From Undaria pinnatifida (Eukaryota; Sar; Phaeophyceae; Laminariales; Alariaceae): a stretch of DNA of 64,000 bases. Positions 20,438-29,965 of the stretch are shown piece by piece. How positions within the stretch are numbered: position 1 is the first letter of the stretch; each line of letters opens with the position of its first letter. The notes beneath the pieces are model-generated. The model saw only the letters and a program-made list of their open reading frames with translations, was not told the DNA's origin and made no database searches. Position numbers and translations under genes: made by a program. The stretch is from contig JABAKD010000012.1 in NCBI GenBank assembly GCA_012845835.1, positions 8,235,973-8,299,972 on the forward strand, read 5' to 3'.

Positions 20438-20867
20438 CCGTTCTTAGCATAACTAAGTGTCGGGTTGAAAATGTGTCATTATGTGCGCGAATGGTACATC
20501 ACGGTGGACTTTCTGTGGATGCTGCCGCCCTCTGAACCGCTGACACATTGGCCATGAACGTCTCTCACTTCAATTACGTAATCACTGACGTTGCCCTTGC
20601 GTGTAGTGGAGACGACAAATACTTTCAAACGGGTGGGGCTGGCTACCTACCCGGTGGGCAGCCAGCCTCACCTATTTGAAAGTATTTGTGGTCTCCCCTA
20701 CACGCAAGGACAAGGTCAGTGATTACGCAATTGAAGTTACAGATGTTCACGGCCAATGTGTCAGCGGTTCATAGGGCGGCAGCATTCACAGAAAGTCTAC
20801 CGTGATGTACAATTCGCGCACATAATGGACATATTTTCAACCCGACACCTAGTTATGCTACGAACGG
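20438..20867. mobile_element. 430-bp foldback (inverted-repeat) element
   Basis: Two arms of about 211 bases (20438-20648 and 20657-20867) are complements along their whole length, centred at 20652. The outer end is 'ccgttcttagcataactaag' on the left and its near-complement on the right. Similarity stops sharply at both ends. Arms differ by roughly 8-10 percent, so this is not an assembly mirror. No open frame runs through it. It is consistent with a MITE or foldback transposon, or with an inverted duplication. Confidence 0.85.
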
Positions 20868-20884
20868 TAGGGCCGCCGGCTCCC

Positions 20885-20923
20885 CTACCGTTACCTACAC
20901 GCTGGAGACGGGACCTGCTGTCG
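20885..20923 (+). pseudogene. Type I exon remnant (3' end only)
   Basis: 'ctggagacgggacctgctgt' followed by 'cg|gtgagagc' is the end of a type I exon (LET-x-PAV, Cys lost). Its 5' part is missing. The foldback element ends 17 bases upstream, and a small palindrome 'cggtaggg...ccctaccg' lies between them. Confidence 0.5.
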
Positions 20924-21641
20924 GTGAGAGCTAGCTGCTCCGTGCTTGGACGAACTTGTCTGACTACCTCTTGACGAACACGATTCCCTGCAGAGCCTGT
21001 GGTGGAATGAAAATAATACACCTTTTTGGAACGAGGTAGACCTGTTGGCCTAGCCAAGTAGATACTTTTGATATGTGAGGTTCTCCGACAGACAGACGCG
21101 AGGTTCTGATAGGAACACGTGGTGGGTGGTTATATTTTTCAAGGGGTCCACTTCCACCCTTCCCCTCCGACACATGCTGCTAACAGTAAGGTAGAGGCGA
21201 ATCACTTTTTTTCTCAGGCTCTTCAATTGAGGAGCTGTATACCTTTCTTAACCCAAAACGATTTTTATGACAATGAGAGTTGAACCCGATGGAAAATATC
21301 GTGGCCTAGGTATGAAACAAAAACCGATTTTTTTTTTGTAAATTGCGGCGATGTTGGGCTACGGAGTCCCGAAGTACTCGCAAGATGTTTGACAAAAAGC
21401 GCTGACCCTATCGTAGCAGGCATTCTTCACGGTGCTTGGACCGGCGTCAAATGTGTTGTGTCTCCACCACCAAGCAACGGCGCTTATGTATAAACCAGTT
21501 CCCCTGGACCCGCCAACCATGCGTACGTTCATTTGCGCATTCGTAATCTCTTCCACCTGTGTTTGTTGTCTTGCGCTGAGGCCGTACTTGCTACACCCAA
21601 TTGTCTTGTATGCGTTTCCTGTGCTTCGTGCTCCGTTGCAG

Positions 21642-21711
21642 GCAACGGCACCTGGGACGCGGACGAGGTCGGCCCTGAAACTGAGGGGATCATTGCTGGC
21701 GACGTGCAAGG
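21642..21711 (+). CDS. Type II repeat exon 4 (70 nt)
   Basis: Acceptor 'ctccgttgcag', donor GTGAGTG. The codons give NGTWDADEVGPETEGIIAGD plus two. The first half of the motif (G-N-G-T-W-D..VGP) is conserved while the second half is not. It lies 718 bases after the type I remnant. Length and phase match copies 1 and 2. Confidence 0.5.
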
Positions 21712-23450
21712 GTGAGTGTCGCTCTAGAATTATTTATGTTGCACAGCACGTGTGGTGCTCTAGCTCCTAATGTCAAGCACGCCGTGTTTGCAAGCGCAAC
21801 GCGTCCCGCTTGCTTTGTACTATTTTCTAATATTGTTATTGTTTGTGTGTGGTGGTCGTCGTTGGCGTGTTCCCTTTTGGCCGATGGAAGAGGCACATGT
21901 TTTGCCCATGGAAGAGACACATGTTACGACCAGGTTGGTTGGCGTTGACGATGGGGTGGAGCGTTTGTCAATATCAGTTTCGATTAAATACCGCGTCCGA
22001 CTATTTTCTCCCTTTTTGTTATTGTACGCCACTGGTGTGGTATGATACCGTCATTGCCAAATGTTCTACGTAGGGGACCGCGTTGTGTGACCGCCCCCTG
22101 CACTAAACCGGCATTATCAGGCCAAACGAGGCCTTGACGCTTTCGAAAAGACCGGCCAGCTATAATAGAATGTTTGGTTCTTATTGTGCGGTTGATGCCT
22201 TTGTTGCTGCACTTGTACATATATCACCTTACCATCCGTTCGGTTGTCAGGTTTGTCTCTTCTGCCGACGTGGTTTGCGACAAATTCAGATCAATAGCTT
22301 TGCTGACACATTCTGTAGTAGTGGTGCACCTACACATGTATCAGGCTTTGTTCTCACTTGAGGAGCTCTATTCCCCACTAATTCCAAGATGTTTTCCCAA
22401 CAAGTAACATGCAATTCTAACGGGGTTGCTCTTGTTCTTGCCGCTGTCTCTCCGGGCGAACGTGCCATGTCTCTCATGTCTCTGGCGGAAGACAAAAAGG
22501 CCCTAGGGGTAGGGAACCGCCTGCAGCTACTCGTGACGCGGGGCAAGAGCTACCGGTGCCACCACCACCAGTGGTCCCTTGTGTTGAGACAACGTCAACT
22601 CACTCGGTGCGAGAGGTAGGCGAGCGGTCCTCGTGGCACCACTGTGATCGATCAGCGAGGGCTTGGGGCATACCTCCGGCGTGTTTGTTCATTTTCTTGA
22701 GTCCGAAACGCTACCGCACCTGTCGTGGTGCAATTCTCGTGAATCGTTGCTGTTTCCGTCTTGACGGCTTGTGGTACGCTTTAGAGTACAGCGGTGCCAC
22801 GCCCATCAAATGCGTACCCTATACCCGAGCATACGTGTGTAGGCCGTTCCTGATTCTGATGTGTGACGAGAGTCGTTTTTCATGCATGGGATGTTTTTCC
22901 GTTGCTCGCTCCCATTTTTATTTTTTCGCCGTTTTGGTTGGTTGGGGCTGAAAACAAACGCAATGCCCCTCACCCCACGGTATATTATAAATAGGTCGGG
23001 TTGGCGTCGGTTGGCAACGACACTGTAAGACATGACGCTCAGTACATGAGCTAGATAGACCACCAGGGTACCGTTTTTTTTTTCGGTCGATCACAGCTGG
23101 CGGTCGGGTTGGATCATTTGTGCTGGGTGGAGAACTTCTACTCGGCACGAAGGGAATGACCGTATCACGCAGTGTTTATGGTAAAGCACCCACCACGCAG
23201 TTACATAGTGCTCCCATTTGCTTTCTCTGGAGTTGGCCATACCGAAAAATATATTCACTTATTGAAGCTGTCATCCATATGCAAGTCCGACTCACAAGCG
23301 GTTCTTAGTAGGATGCAGCTCGCCCTTTATGCGACTCGCCGAACACCTCGCGGTGCTTCGCGCTTGGTGCAAGCAATGTCTGCCTGATCGGTGAAAACCC
23401 GACATGCTCCGTCCCTGCATTGTGGAGATGTGAGGGTCTAAGGTCATAAG
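21712..23450. other. No recognised gene
   Basis: Mixed sequence with several frames of 60-130 codons on both strands (for example 22556-22951 plus, 131 codons). None shows domains, repeats or splice context that I can support. 22389-22619 (plus) begins with ATG and has a moderately coding-like composition but no known motif. Confidence 0.35.
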
Positions 23451-23572
23451 ACTATAACCAGCATGAATATCGAGTACACCCCCAGTTGCTTACTGAAGCC
23501 ATCTTCGACGACTATAACCATGCATGAACATCGAGCACATTCCCAGTTGCTTACTGAAGCCATCTTCTAACG
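23451..23572 (+). repeat. Direct duplication, about 60-bp unit
   Basis: 'gactataaccagcatgaata' and 'cagttgcttactgaagccat' occur twice (23451-23510 and 23511-23572) with few changes. It immediately precedes the first type IV block. Confidence 0.8.
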
Positions 23573-23579
23573 CGCCCGC

Positions 23580-23660
23580 GTAAAGCAGACCGACCAAGCC
23601 GCCCTCCGCAACGTGCGTCTCAGTCGCGTTGTGGCTGGTGGTAAACGTGATGCGCCATTT
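23580..23660 (+). pseudogene. Type IV exon-like block, copy 1
   Basis: After 'gcgtaaag' the frame reads QTDQAALRNVRLSRVVAGGK. It aligns with copies near 24818, 25608 and 26150 through the pattern (I/T)D..AL.NVR.SRVV.G. The acceptor is AAG and the donor is uncertain. The regular L..N...S.VV.G pattern suggests a repeat unit of a structural domain, but it is too short to assign. Confidence 0.35.
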
Positions 23661-23820
23661 TGTCGTTTATTTCTGCAAGGTGCGAACCTCCAGCAACTGC
23701 TGTGGTGAAAAACCTTTACCGGGTACTTTGTGAGCTTCCGCTGCGCCTTTTACCCACCGGTTCAAAAAGTACTTCGTTTGCCTGAAATGTCATACTCCTC
23801 CGTAGCAGGGCACCTGCCAG

Positions 23821-23952
23821 GCGGTGGCTCCCTGGCTTGGCTGGGCATTAGCACCGCAGCAGGAAGCGGTGGCCGCGCCCCCGATGGAGGGCGTTGCCCC
23901 TATCGTGGGGCCCAGGGCCCGTTCATCTGCGACTTTGATCGCGGCTGGCAAG
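23821..23952 (+). CDS. Type III repeat exon 1 (132 nt, 44 codons)
   Basis: Acceptor 'cacctgccag', donor GTGAGACC, phase 0 at both ends. It encodes AVAPWLGWALAPQQEAVAAP, continues PPMEGVAPIVG, and ends TLIAAGK. It aligns residue for residue in length with 25875-26006. Ala/Pro-rich and unrecognised. The shared sequence continues into the intron ('accaagttcgg-ctgcgctgcat'). It may be one exon of a tandemly repeated gene or a decayed array. Confidence 0.45.
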
Positions 23953-24172
23953 GTGAGACCAAGTTCGGACTGCGCTGCATTCTAGGTTTATCTACAGGCT
24001 AGTTCAAGTTAAACAACGGAAATGTTGTGAAAACTTCGCTTATTCTATGTGCCACTCCGAAGACCTCACCTGTCGGAGCTTTTCTTTTTTTCCTGATTTT
24101 TTGTCAGTGAGGATTTTTGGAAAGTTTCGACCACCTTTAAACAAACATTTTTGCGAAAGAAGAGAAAAAATA

Positions 24173-24192
24173 CCCCCCCCCCCCCCCCCCCC
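24173..24192 (+). repeat. Poly-C run of 20
   Basis: Uninterrupted run of C at 24173-24192, followed by 'ggcctcggg'. It may be length-variable and a sequencing or assembly weak point. Confidence 0.85.
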
Positions 24193-24817
24193 GGCCTCGG
24201 GATGAGCACATAGGACACGCGTGCAAAATACCAGGGTCTGTCTCTCAAAAACGGCTTGGACACTTGGACTTTTACGCGTTAAAATGAGTAAGATACTTAT
24301 TTCCTTTAAATGATGTGGTTTTAGTGCAATATGTATCCAGTTATTTTTGATATATTCCGCTCAATATTGAACATACGCAGGTCAGATCTTCAATTGTTTG
24401 CGCGAAAAATTCTACAGACATGCCTTGGAGTATCTCCAACCAGTTCGTGTAGAATACGGCGCAATCGTTTTTTCCCTCCGTTTGGAAAAAATCCTGAATC
24501 TTATTGAAAAAGGTGAAGGCCTGTCATTGCTCGATACAAGTTTCGCTCCTAGAGACAACTCGAGGCGGTTACCAAAAAAACTGGCCGTTTCACCCTCTTC
24601 CAGTGGTCATGGGGGCCAGTATTATGCCGAATACTCAACCTTTAACTAAATATTTCGAGCGGCATTCGTGGGGGAGATAATTTCCGTCTTTTAACGTGGA
24701 CCAGCCGGTACAGCGTTCCAGTTGTGTTTTTTTAGAGTACGTCATAATTCGAACCGACCGTCAGAGTAGTCATCGGAACAGGTTATTGAAGTTATTTTCA
24801 AAATTGCGAACGTTAAG

Positions 24818-24900
24818 CAGATCGACGAGAACGCCCTCCCCAACGTGCGTGCCAGTCGCGTCGTAGTTGGCTCTGAGCACAGTGATGCCCGAATTCATCG
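24818..24900 (+). pseudogene. Type IV exon-like block, copy 2
   Basis: 'gttaag' then QIDENALPNVRASRVVVGSE followed by HSDA. Close to the copy at 25608 (same 'cgtgccagtcgcgtcgtagt' core). Followed by a shared stretch to about 24962 ('ctggtgacgagtctgtat-tatggg'). Confidence 0.4.
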
Positions 24901-25082
24901 TGTTTTCCTTCCAATTCTCATCCTATTGAAGCTGCGCTGGTGACGAGTCTGTATATATGGGCTGCCGTCACACTTCACAATCTACCGTAAAACGTTAAGC
25001 GAAACGCAGTTATTTGACGACAACAACTATGCTTGGAATTCCGTTCTCCTCCGCAGCCTGACAGTTGCCCGGCAGCTGACAC

Positions 25083-25571
25083 AAGTAATGAAATAACCAT
25101 CAACCAAACACAACTGGAGCGCTGTAGATAAGCCTACAATGCAGCGTAGCCCGAACTTGGTCTCACCTTGACTGCCGCCATCGGGTTACCAACCGCACGG
25201 GCCCTGGGCTCCACATTAAGGGTAATGCCCACTATTGGAGGCGCGGCCACCGCTGCTCGTTCGCCAGGCGAAACCAGGTGTCGACTGCCGGGAAACTGTC
25301 AGGCTGCGCCATTGGAGGCGCTGCGCCATTGGAGGCGCGGCCTGACAGTTGCCCGGCAGCCGACACCTGGTTTCGCCTGGCGAACGAGCAGCAGCGGGAA
25401 GCGGTGGCCGCGCCTCCAATAGTGGGCATTACCCCTAATGTGGAGCCCAGGGCCCATGCGGTTGGTAACCCGATGGCGGCAGTCAAGGTGAGACCAAGTT
25501 CGGGCTACGCTGCATGGTATGTTTATCTACAGCGTTCCAGTTGTGTTTGGTTGATGGTTACTTCATTACTT
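25083..25571. repeat. Palindrome of about 490 bp built from a type III exon and its flanks
   Basis: Arms 25083-25310 and 25335-25571 are near-perfect complements around a centre at about 25322 that holds two copies of 'cgccattggaggcg'. The right arm contains the type III exon with its GTGAGACC donor and following intron. The left arm is the same sequence inverted. The upstream flank (25056-25082) again carries 'cctgacagttgcccggcag', so the left arm is an inverted copy inserted into the exon's 5' region. Confidence 0.9.
25360..25487 (+). pseudogene. Type III repeat exon 2, inside the palindrome (128 nt)
   Basis: Acceptor 'gcccggcag', donor GTGAGACC. The 3' part is in the family frame (EAVAAPPIVGITPNVEPRAH, then NPMAAVK). 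The exon is 4 bases shorter than its relatives, so its 5' part is out of phase with a phase-0 upstream exon. A mirror copy lies in the left arm. Confidence 0.45.
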
Positions 25572-25604
25572 GAGCCGACCGCGTCGAGGGACAGGTTATT
25601 GAAG

Positions 25605-25690
25605 CCATTTGAAAGCGCTAACGCAATGAAGATACGACGAGAACGCTCTCCCCAACGTGCGTGCCAGTCGCGTCGTAGTTGGCTCTGAGC
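25605..25690 (+). pseudogene. Type IV exon-like block, copy 3
   Basis: Contains 'ctctccccaacgtgcgtgcc' and 'cgcgtcgtagttggctctga' as in copy 2. The sequence between copies 2 and 3 spans the palindrome, giving a repeat period near 800-1200 bases. Confidence 0.4.
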
Positions 25691-25874
25691 ACAGTGATGC
25701 CCCAATTCGTCGTGTTTTACTTCCAGTTGCCAGTCTACCGCAACTGCGCTGGTGACGAGTCTGTACATATGGGCCCACATCATACTTGGTACCCAATTGT
25801 TCGGTCAAACAGCTCTTTGTTGACAAGAGGTTTACTTGAAATTGCATGCTTGTCCGTAGTACGACATCTGCCAG

Positions 25875-26006
25875 GTGACGGCTCCCTGGCATGGCTGGGG
25901 GGATGTGTCGGAGCCATCAACGGTGGCTGTGCCACCGATGGCAGGCGCTGCTTTCATCGCGGGGCACACAAGCGATACGGCTGTGACTCCGGTCGCAGCA
26001 GCGAAG
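25875..26006 (+). CDS. Type III repeat exon 3 (132 nt, 44 codons)
   Basis: Acceptor 'catctgccag', donor GTGAGACC, phase 0. It encodes VTAPWHGWGDVSEPSTVAVP, continues PMAGAAFIAGH, and ends VTPVAAAK. It has the same length and phase as exon 1, with conserved (A/T)APW.GW, VA.PPM.G and (A/A)K at the end. Divergence at many synonymous and non-synonymous positions makes it an old duplicate. Confidence 0.45.
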
Positions 26007-26149
26007 GTGAGACCAAGCTCGGGCTACGCTGCATGCGAGGAGTTTTCAAAGCGTTCCGTGTTTTTTTTCTTGGGATGTTACGTCGTACTTGGAGCCGACT
26101 GCGTCGTAAGGATATCGTGTTCGAGCCATATTCGAAAGCGTGTACGCAA

Positions 26150-26215
26150 GGCAGATCGACTAACACGCCCCCCGCAACGTGCGTGCCAGTGGCACCATCG
26201 TTGGCCGTGAGTCCT
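26150..26215 (+). pseudogene. Type IV exon-like block, copy 4
   Basis: 'cagatcgactaacacgcccc' carries an in-frame stop relative to the other copies. A GTGAGTCC donor-like site at 26207 is where the other copies have CTGAGC. Confidence 0.35.
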
Positions 26216-27286
26216 GATCGTAGCGATGCACCAATGCGTCGTTTCTTCCTTCGAGTTGCGAGCCTACCGCAACCTCGCTTCACTGTTGCTGGCCAGTACA
26301 TTTTCTTTCTCTTTATTCTCAATGCCTCATCCCATTCGTCCTTCTAGTTGAAGCAGCTGTACCTCGCTTGGGGAGAAACTATATGTCGGAATCACGCACC
26401 GCATATAGTTTTTGTGATCATTGGGGCGCCGTGATTGGTGCCTTGAACGTAAAGCCATTAACCGATCCGTACGTACACGCAATCGGAGTATGGCGTACAG
26501 CTCTGTTATTGTTTCCGAAGGAGATATCCGTAGTAGTTGTGTTGGTCTACCGAACAAGAGGTGAACTGCAACGACACCACAGAAGAACTACCCAGCTACA
26601 GGTATCATGCCACGGGTAGGGGTGCACAAAATGTTTTCCAGGCTCCGTCTCTCTTGGGCAGCTCTCTTCTGACTCGGAAAACAACTGCCAGTGTAAACCG
26701 ATGAACAATCGCATGGCCTAGCTGTAGGCACAGTACCGAACAACAAGATCTTTTAGCGGATTCCAACCTTTGTTGGGTTGGAGAAAATGGAAAAAGGTGG
26801 TAATGAAACCGATGAACATCACAGCCCAAGGCCAACCAACGAACCCACGAAAAATCAGGTTTAGAAAAATAAAAAAATGGTACAGTACCTGCTACGAAAA
26901 CATGTTTCTTACCTGACTTTTCGCTGTTTTTTTCTGGGTTGGTTTCGTTGACGTTGGGTGGTGACGTTCGACTGATTCAATACTATTCGTAGTATGATGT
27001 TTTTTTCCTACCCAACTCCTACCCAACCAAAGTTGGTAGTTTGCACACACCGTAATATTGTAAAACGTAAGTGGTATTCCAGCGATAAGGGGTAGTTCTT
27101 CAGGTGAAGAGCCCAGTCGGCCAGACACGTTTAGGCCGAATTCCCCATCATGGCATGCTTGTTATGTCCCGGCGGGTCTTGTGCACACCACTTATAATGT
27201 ACCACACGCTTTGCATTCGCACGCTCTTATGCTGTTGTTGTCGTTGTTGTGGTCGTTGTTGTTTTCGTCTGGCCACCTCGTAGGCA
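26216..27286. other. No recognised gene
   Basis: No supported exon, repeat or RNA. Frames of 70-85 codons occur on both strands without motifs. Confidence 0.4.
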
Positions 27287-27760
27287 GTGGACGTAGCGAA
27301 GGCGGGGGCCTTGGTCGAGGTGGGCTTTTCGCGGCACCCACCGCACGGCCACGACGGGCCGGACTGTATGAGCACCACTGCTGCGGGTGGTGTTATAGGC
27401 GTGTGCGCTCTTTATCTGGCCCGGTTGTTCCGCCGCGGGGGTGGCCGGCGCCGCGAAAAAAATAGACGGCGTCTCCGGCGGATGACAGCAGCAAACTCTG
27501 GGGAGGCCCGGATAACTCCGAGGAATGATGCCGCAGCGCAAACCGTGGTGGGGGCTGTCGACTGTGTTCGCCGTGCGGGACGTGGACACGGTTGGGACGA
27601 TGGGGAGACCCCGCCCGTCGTGCAAGTGTTGCTGGGAGGACGCGCCACCGAAAGCGAAGTGAGCCCTCGACGTAGACGCGCCCCTGTTCGTCTGCATGGG
27701 CTTTTGGTCGTGTTAAAGAAAGCACCTACACCAAATCCGACTTTTACGAAGACAGTGTAG
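27287..27760 (+). CDS. Unrecognised GC-rich frame, possible membrane-anchored protein
   Basis: A plus frame of 157 codons (opening GTG; first ATG at 27368) in a locally GC-rich block. From that ATG, MSTTAAGGVIGVCALYLARL could be a single membrane segment, followed by a strongly basic stretch (RRGGGRRREKNRRRLRR) and a disordered Arg/Pro-rich tail. An equally long minus frame (27227-27697) overlaps it, which weakens the case, since GC-rich DNA opens both strands. No homologous family recognised. Confidence 0.25.
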   Translation: MDVAKAGALVEVGFSRHPPHGHDGPDCMSTTAAGGVIGVCALYLARLFRRGGGRRREKNRRRLRRMTAANSGEARITPRNDAAAQTVVGAVDCVRRAGRGHGWDDGETPPVVQVLLGGRATESEVSPRRRRAPVRLHGLLVVLKKAPTPNPTFTKTV

Positions 27761-28039
27761 GGGTGTTGACCGACGGAAGAGTGGAATGTACCAAAATTAA
27801 AATGTCGAGTTTTGATGATGAGGCGTTGGTTTAACTATAACCCACCCTGTGATCAGGCTGCGGAACCCCCCGCAACAGCTCTTACCCCCCAGATGTGGAA
27901 ATAATGCTGTCAGCAAGACGATCATGCTTTAGGTCGTCCGGACGAAAAAAAGGAAGGCACCACAAAAGCGCGGATCGGATCCGTGCGATGACGGTGCCTT
28001 CCAACTTTCCTCCAGATGGCTCAAGGCGTGATCGGGTTG
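27761..28039. other. No supported feature
   Basis: Unique spacer before the R3 cluster. Nothing recognised. Confidence 0.35.
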
Positions 28040-28854
28040 CTACAGGTCAGCCCGGCTATATACTGAGATATCGCCCAGCACCCCACCGCAGCGCTATAGC
28101 TCAGCAGCGCAGCGCCGTGCAGTGCCGTGCCCTGCGATGCCCTGCCGTGCCCTTCAGCTCAGCTCTGTAGCGCACCGCAGCGCTAGCTCAGCAGAGCGCA
28201 GCGCCGTGTGCTTTGCCGTGCTTCGCCGTGCTGCGTGCTTTGCTGTACTTTTACTAGTTCGTACATACATGCCAGTAACATTCGAAATATCATGTCACGT
28301 GCCGGTACTATTAATGCTGCATACACCAGGTTTGTTTGTACATATTACGTTGTTGGATCATGATCAATGCACCCCCTGCTCAGGTCGGCCCGGCTATATA
28401 TAGCTCAGCAGCACAGCGCAGTGCAGTGAGGTGCCGTGCCCTGCCCTTCGTTTTGCGGTGCTGTGTTGTGCGGCTCTGTGCGTTCTTTTGAACATATAGC
28501 AGTAATAGTACCAGGTATGATAGGTACAGGTACCAGGTTTATGTACGCGTTGTATACTCCTCTTTTTGCTTTCTTCAGTTGATTGTCCTCTCTCGGTCCC
28601 CATGCCCCCCTCCCCCCCTCCCCCGCAAATAGCATACGTACTGTCGTTCAGAACGTGACATCAACAAGCACACAACACAGCGCAGGGTAATTAGCTCTGC
28701 ACAAGCACCTCTTGGCATTATTATCAATTCGATATTCGCACCAAATAATCGCGGGCCTCTTCTTCCTGCCCCCTTCATATATATTTCAGTTGCATTCTTC
28801 CGTGCGCGAGCGTAGCGGGCGGCGTCAGCCGCCCGCGGAGCGGAGTCCTGTGCT
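28040..28854 (+). repeat. R3 repeat, two head-to-tail partial copies
   Basis: 'caggtc-gcccggctatata' starts copies near 28045 and 28382. Each is followed by GTGCCGTGCC/CAGCTCAG low-complexity sequence. The second continues through a 'taccaggta' block, 'cagaacgtgacat' and 'tgcccccttcat' to a hairpin at 28815-28840 (perfect GCGGGCGGC/GCCGCCCGC arms, GTCA loop). Confidence 0.75.
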
Positions 28855-29225
28855 TTTTTTAGAACCACACAGAGTACCACCAGGTATTAGTCGAAGTACG
28901 AGGTACCAGGTACCGGTAGTACGTGCGTGTATTCGTTTTTTTGCTTTCGTCGTTGATTTTGTCCTTCTTTTCGGTTCTCTTCGCAACTTTTTCTTCGCAA
29001 ATTACACCCGTACTTCTGCCGACCAGAACGTGACATCGCCAACAAACAGCACAACACAGACAGGGCAATCGGCTCCGCAAAAGTAGCTCTTGGTATTACC
29101 AAATTGCTAGTTGCACTAAATCGTGGGCCTGTTCTCTCTGCCCCCTTCACATTTAGTTGAAATCTTCCTTGCGCGAGCGTAGCAGGTGGCGTCAGCCGCC
29201 CGCGGAGCGGAGCGCTTGTGTGTAC
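28855..29225 (+). repeat. R3 repeat, third copy
   Basis: Repeats 'aggtaccaggtaccggtagt', 'cgcaaattacacccgtactt', 'gaacgtgacatc' and the terminal hairpin (29175-29200, slightly damaged) followed by 'cggagcggag'. It is the inverse match of 13535-13960. Confidence 0.75.
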
Positions 29226-29510
29226 TTATTTTCTTTTCTTTTTTTCAGTGGCATGCGAGGGTTTATATCACGGTATATGTTTTTCTCGGAGTTGTGTGGA
29301 GGAGTTAATGGTGTTGGACCATTCGGTGTCTCATTCGTCCGAGGATTCGCACAGTAGAACCCAGACGGTGGAGGGAGGGAGATGTGCTCATGAGCAAAGA
29401 CACGTGGGTTTGAGGCAGAATTAGATACTGCGGTAGACATGTCAGCCATCTGCTCTCCCTTCCAAGCCACAGAAAATGATAATATACAACGCAATTCGAA
29501 AGATATTACA
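29226..29510 (+). repeat. R4 dispersed repeat (inverse copy at 62637-62935)
   Basis: Shares 'cagtggcatgcgagggttta', 'ttctcggag', 'ggagggagatgtgctcatga', 'gacatgtc' and 'acgcaattcgaaagatat' with the complement of 62637-62935. About 85 percent similar by eye. Confidence 0.8.
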
Positions 29511-29965
29511 ACAAGTCCTTGATTTTGCAATGCCTAAAATATACAGGTATACGCGTACAGAGGTCAGATGCCACTGTGCTCAGTACCTGCGCGGACGTAG
29601 TGGGTGGTTTGTTTCCCTGGCATTTTTTCGCTAAGCCTAAATATCTTTTACCACTTTGGTTGTGTTTTTTATCGTCTCCGATAAGGAAACCATACAATCT
29701 ACTGCTTTTTCACCCCTTTACACCTTTATGATCCTTGTAATATATTGTGTCGTCTCGTCGACACAAAAATAGTAGTAGTACCGAGTATTTCAAACACAGA
29801 TAGAGAATAATACGCAATTGCTTTTGGACCAGGCTCGAGTTAATATTTGCAGTCATGAGGCAAGGGATGCCGTGCACTATTTTTCGTTAGAATCAAGCCT
29901 TTTTTTTCATTCGACATTTCCTCTTTTGTTTAATTGTTTCACGGTTTTGTTTTCTTTTTCTTTTT
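29511..29965 (+). repeat. R5, partial third copy of the coiled-coil locus intron region
   Basis: Matches 38218-38640 over its whole length, beginning 'ccttgattttgcaatgcct'. The second half also matches 34128-34260 ('attgcttttgg', 'gaggca-gggatgccgtgc'). The adjoining exons are absent. Confidence 0.75.
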
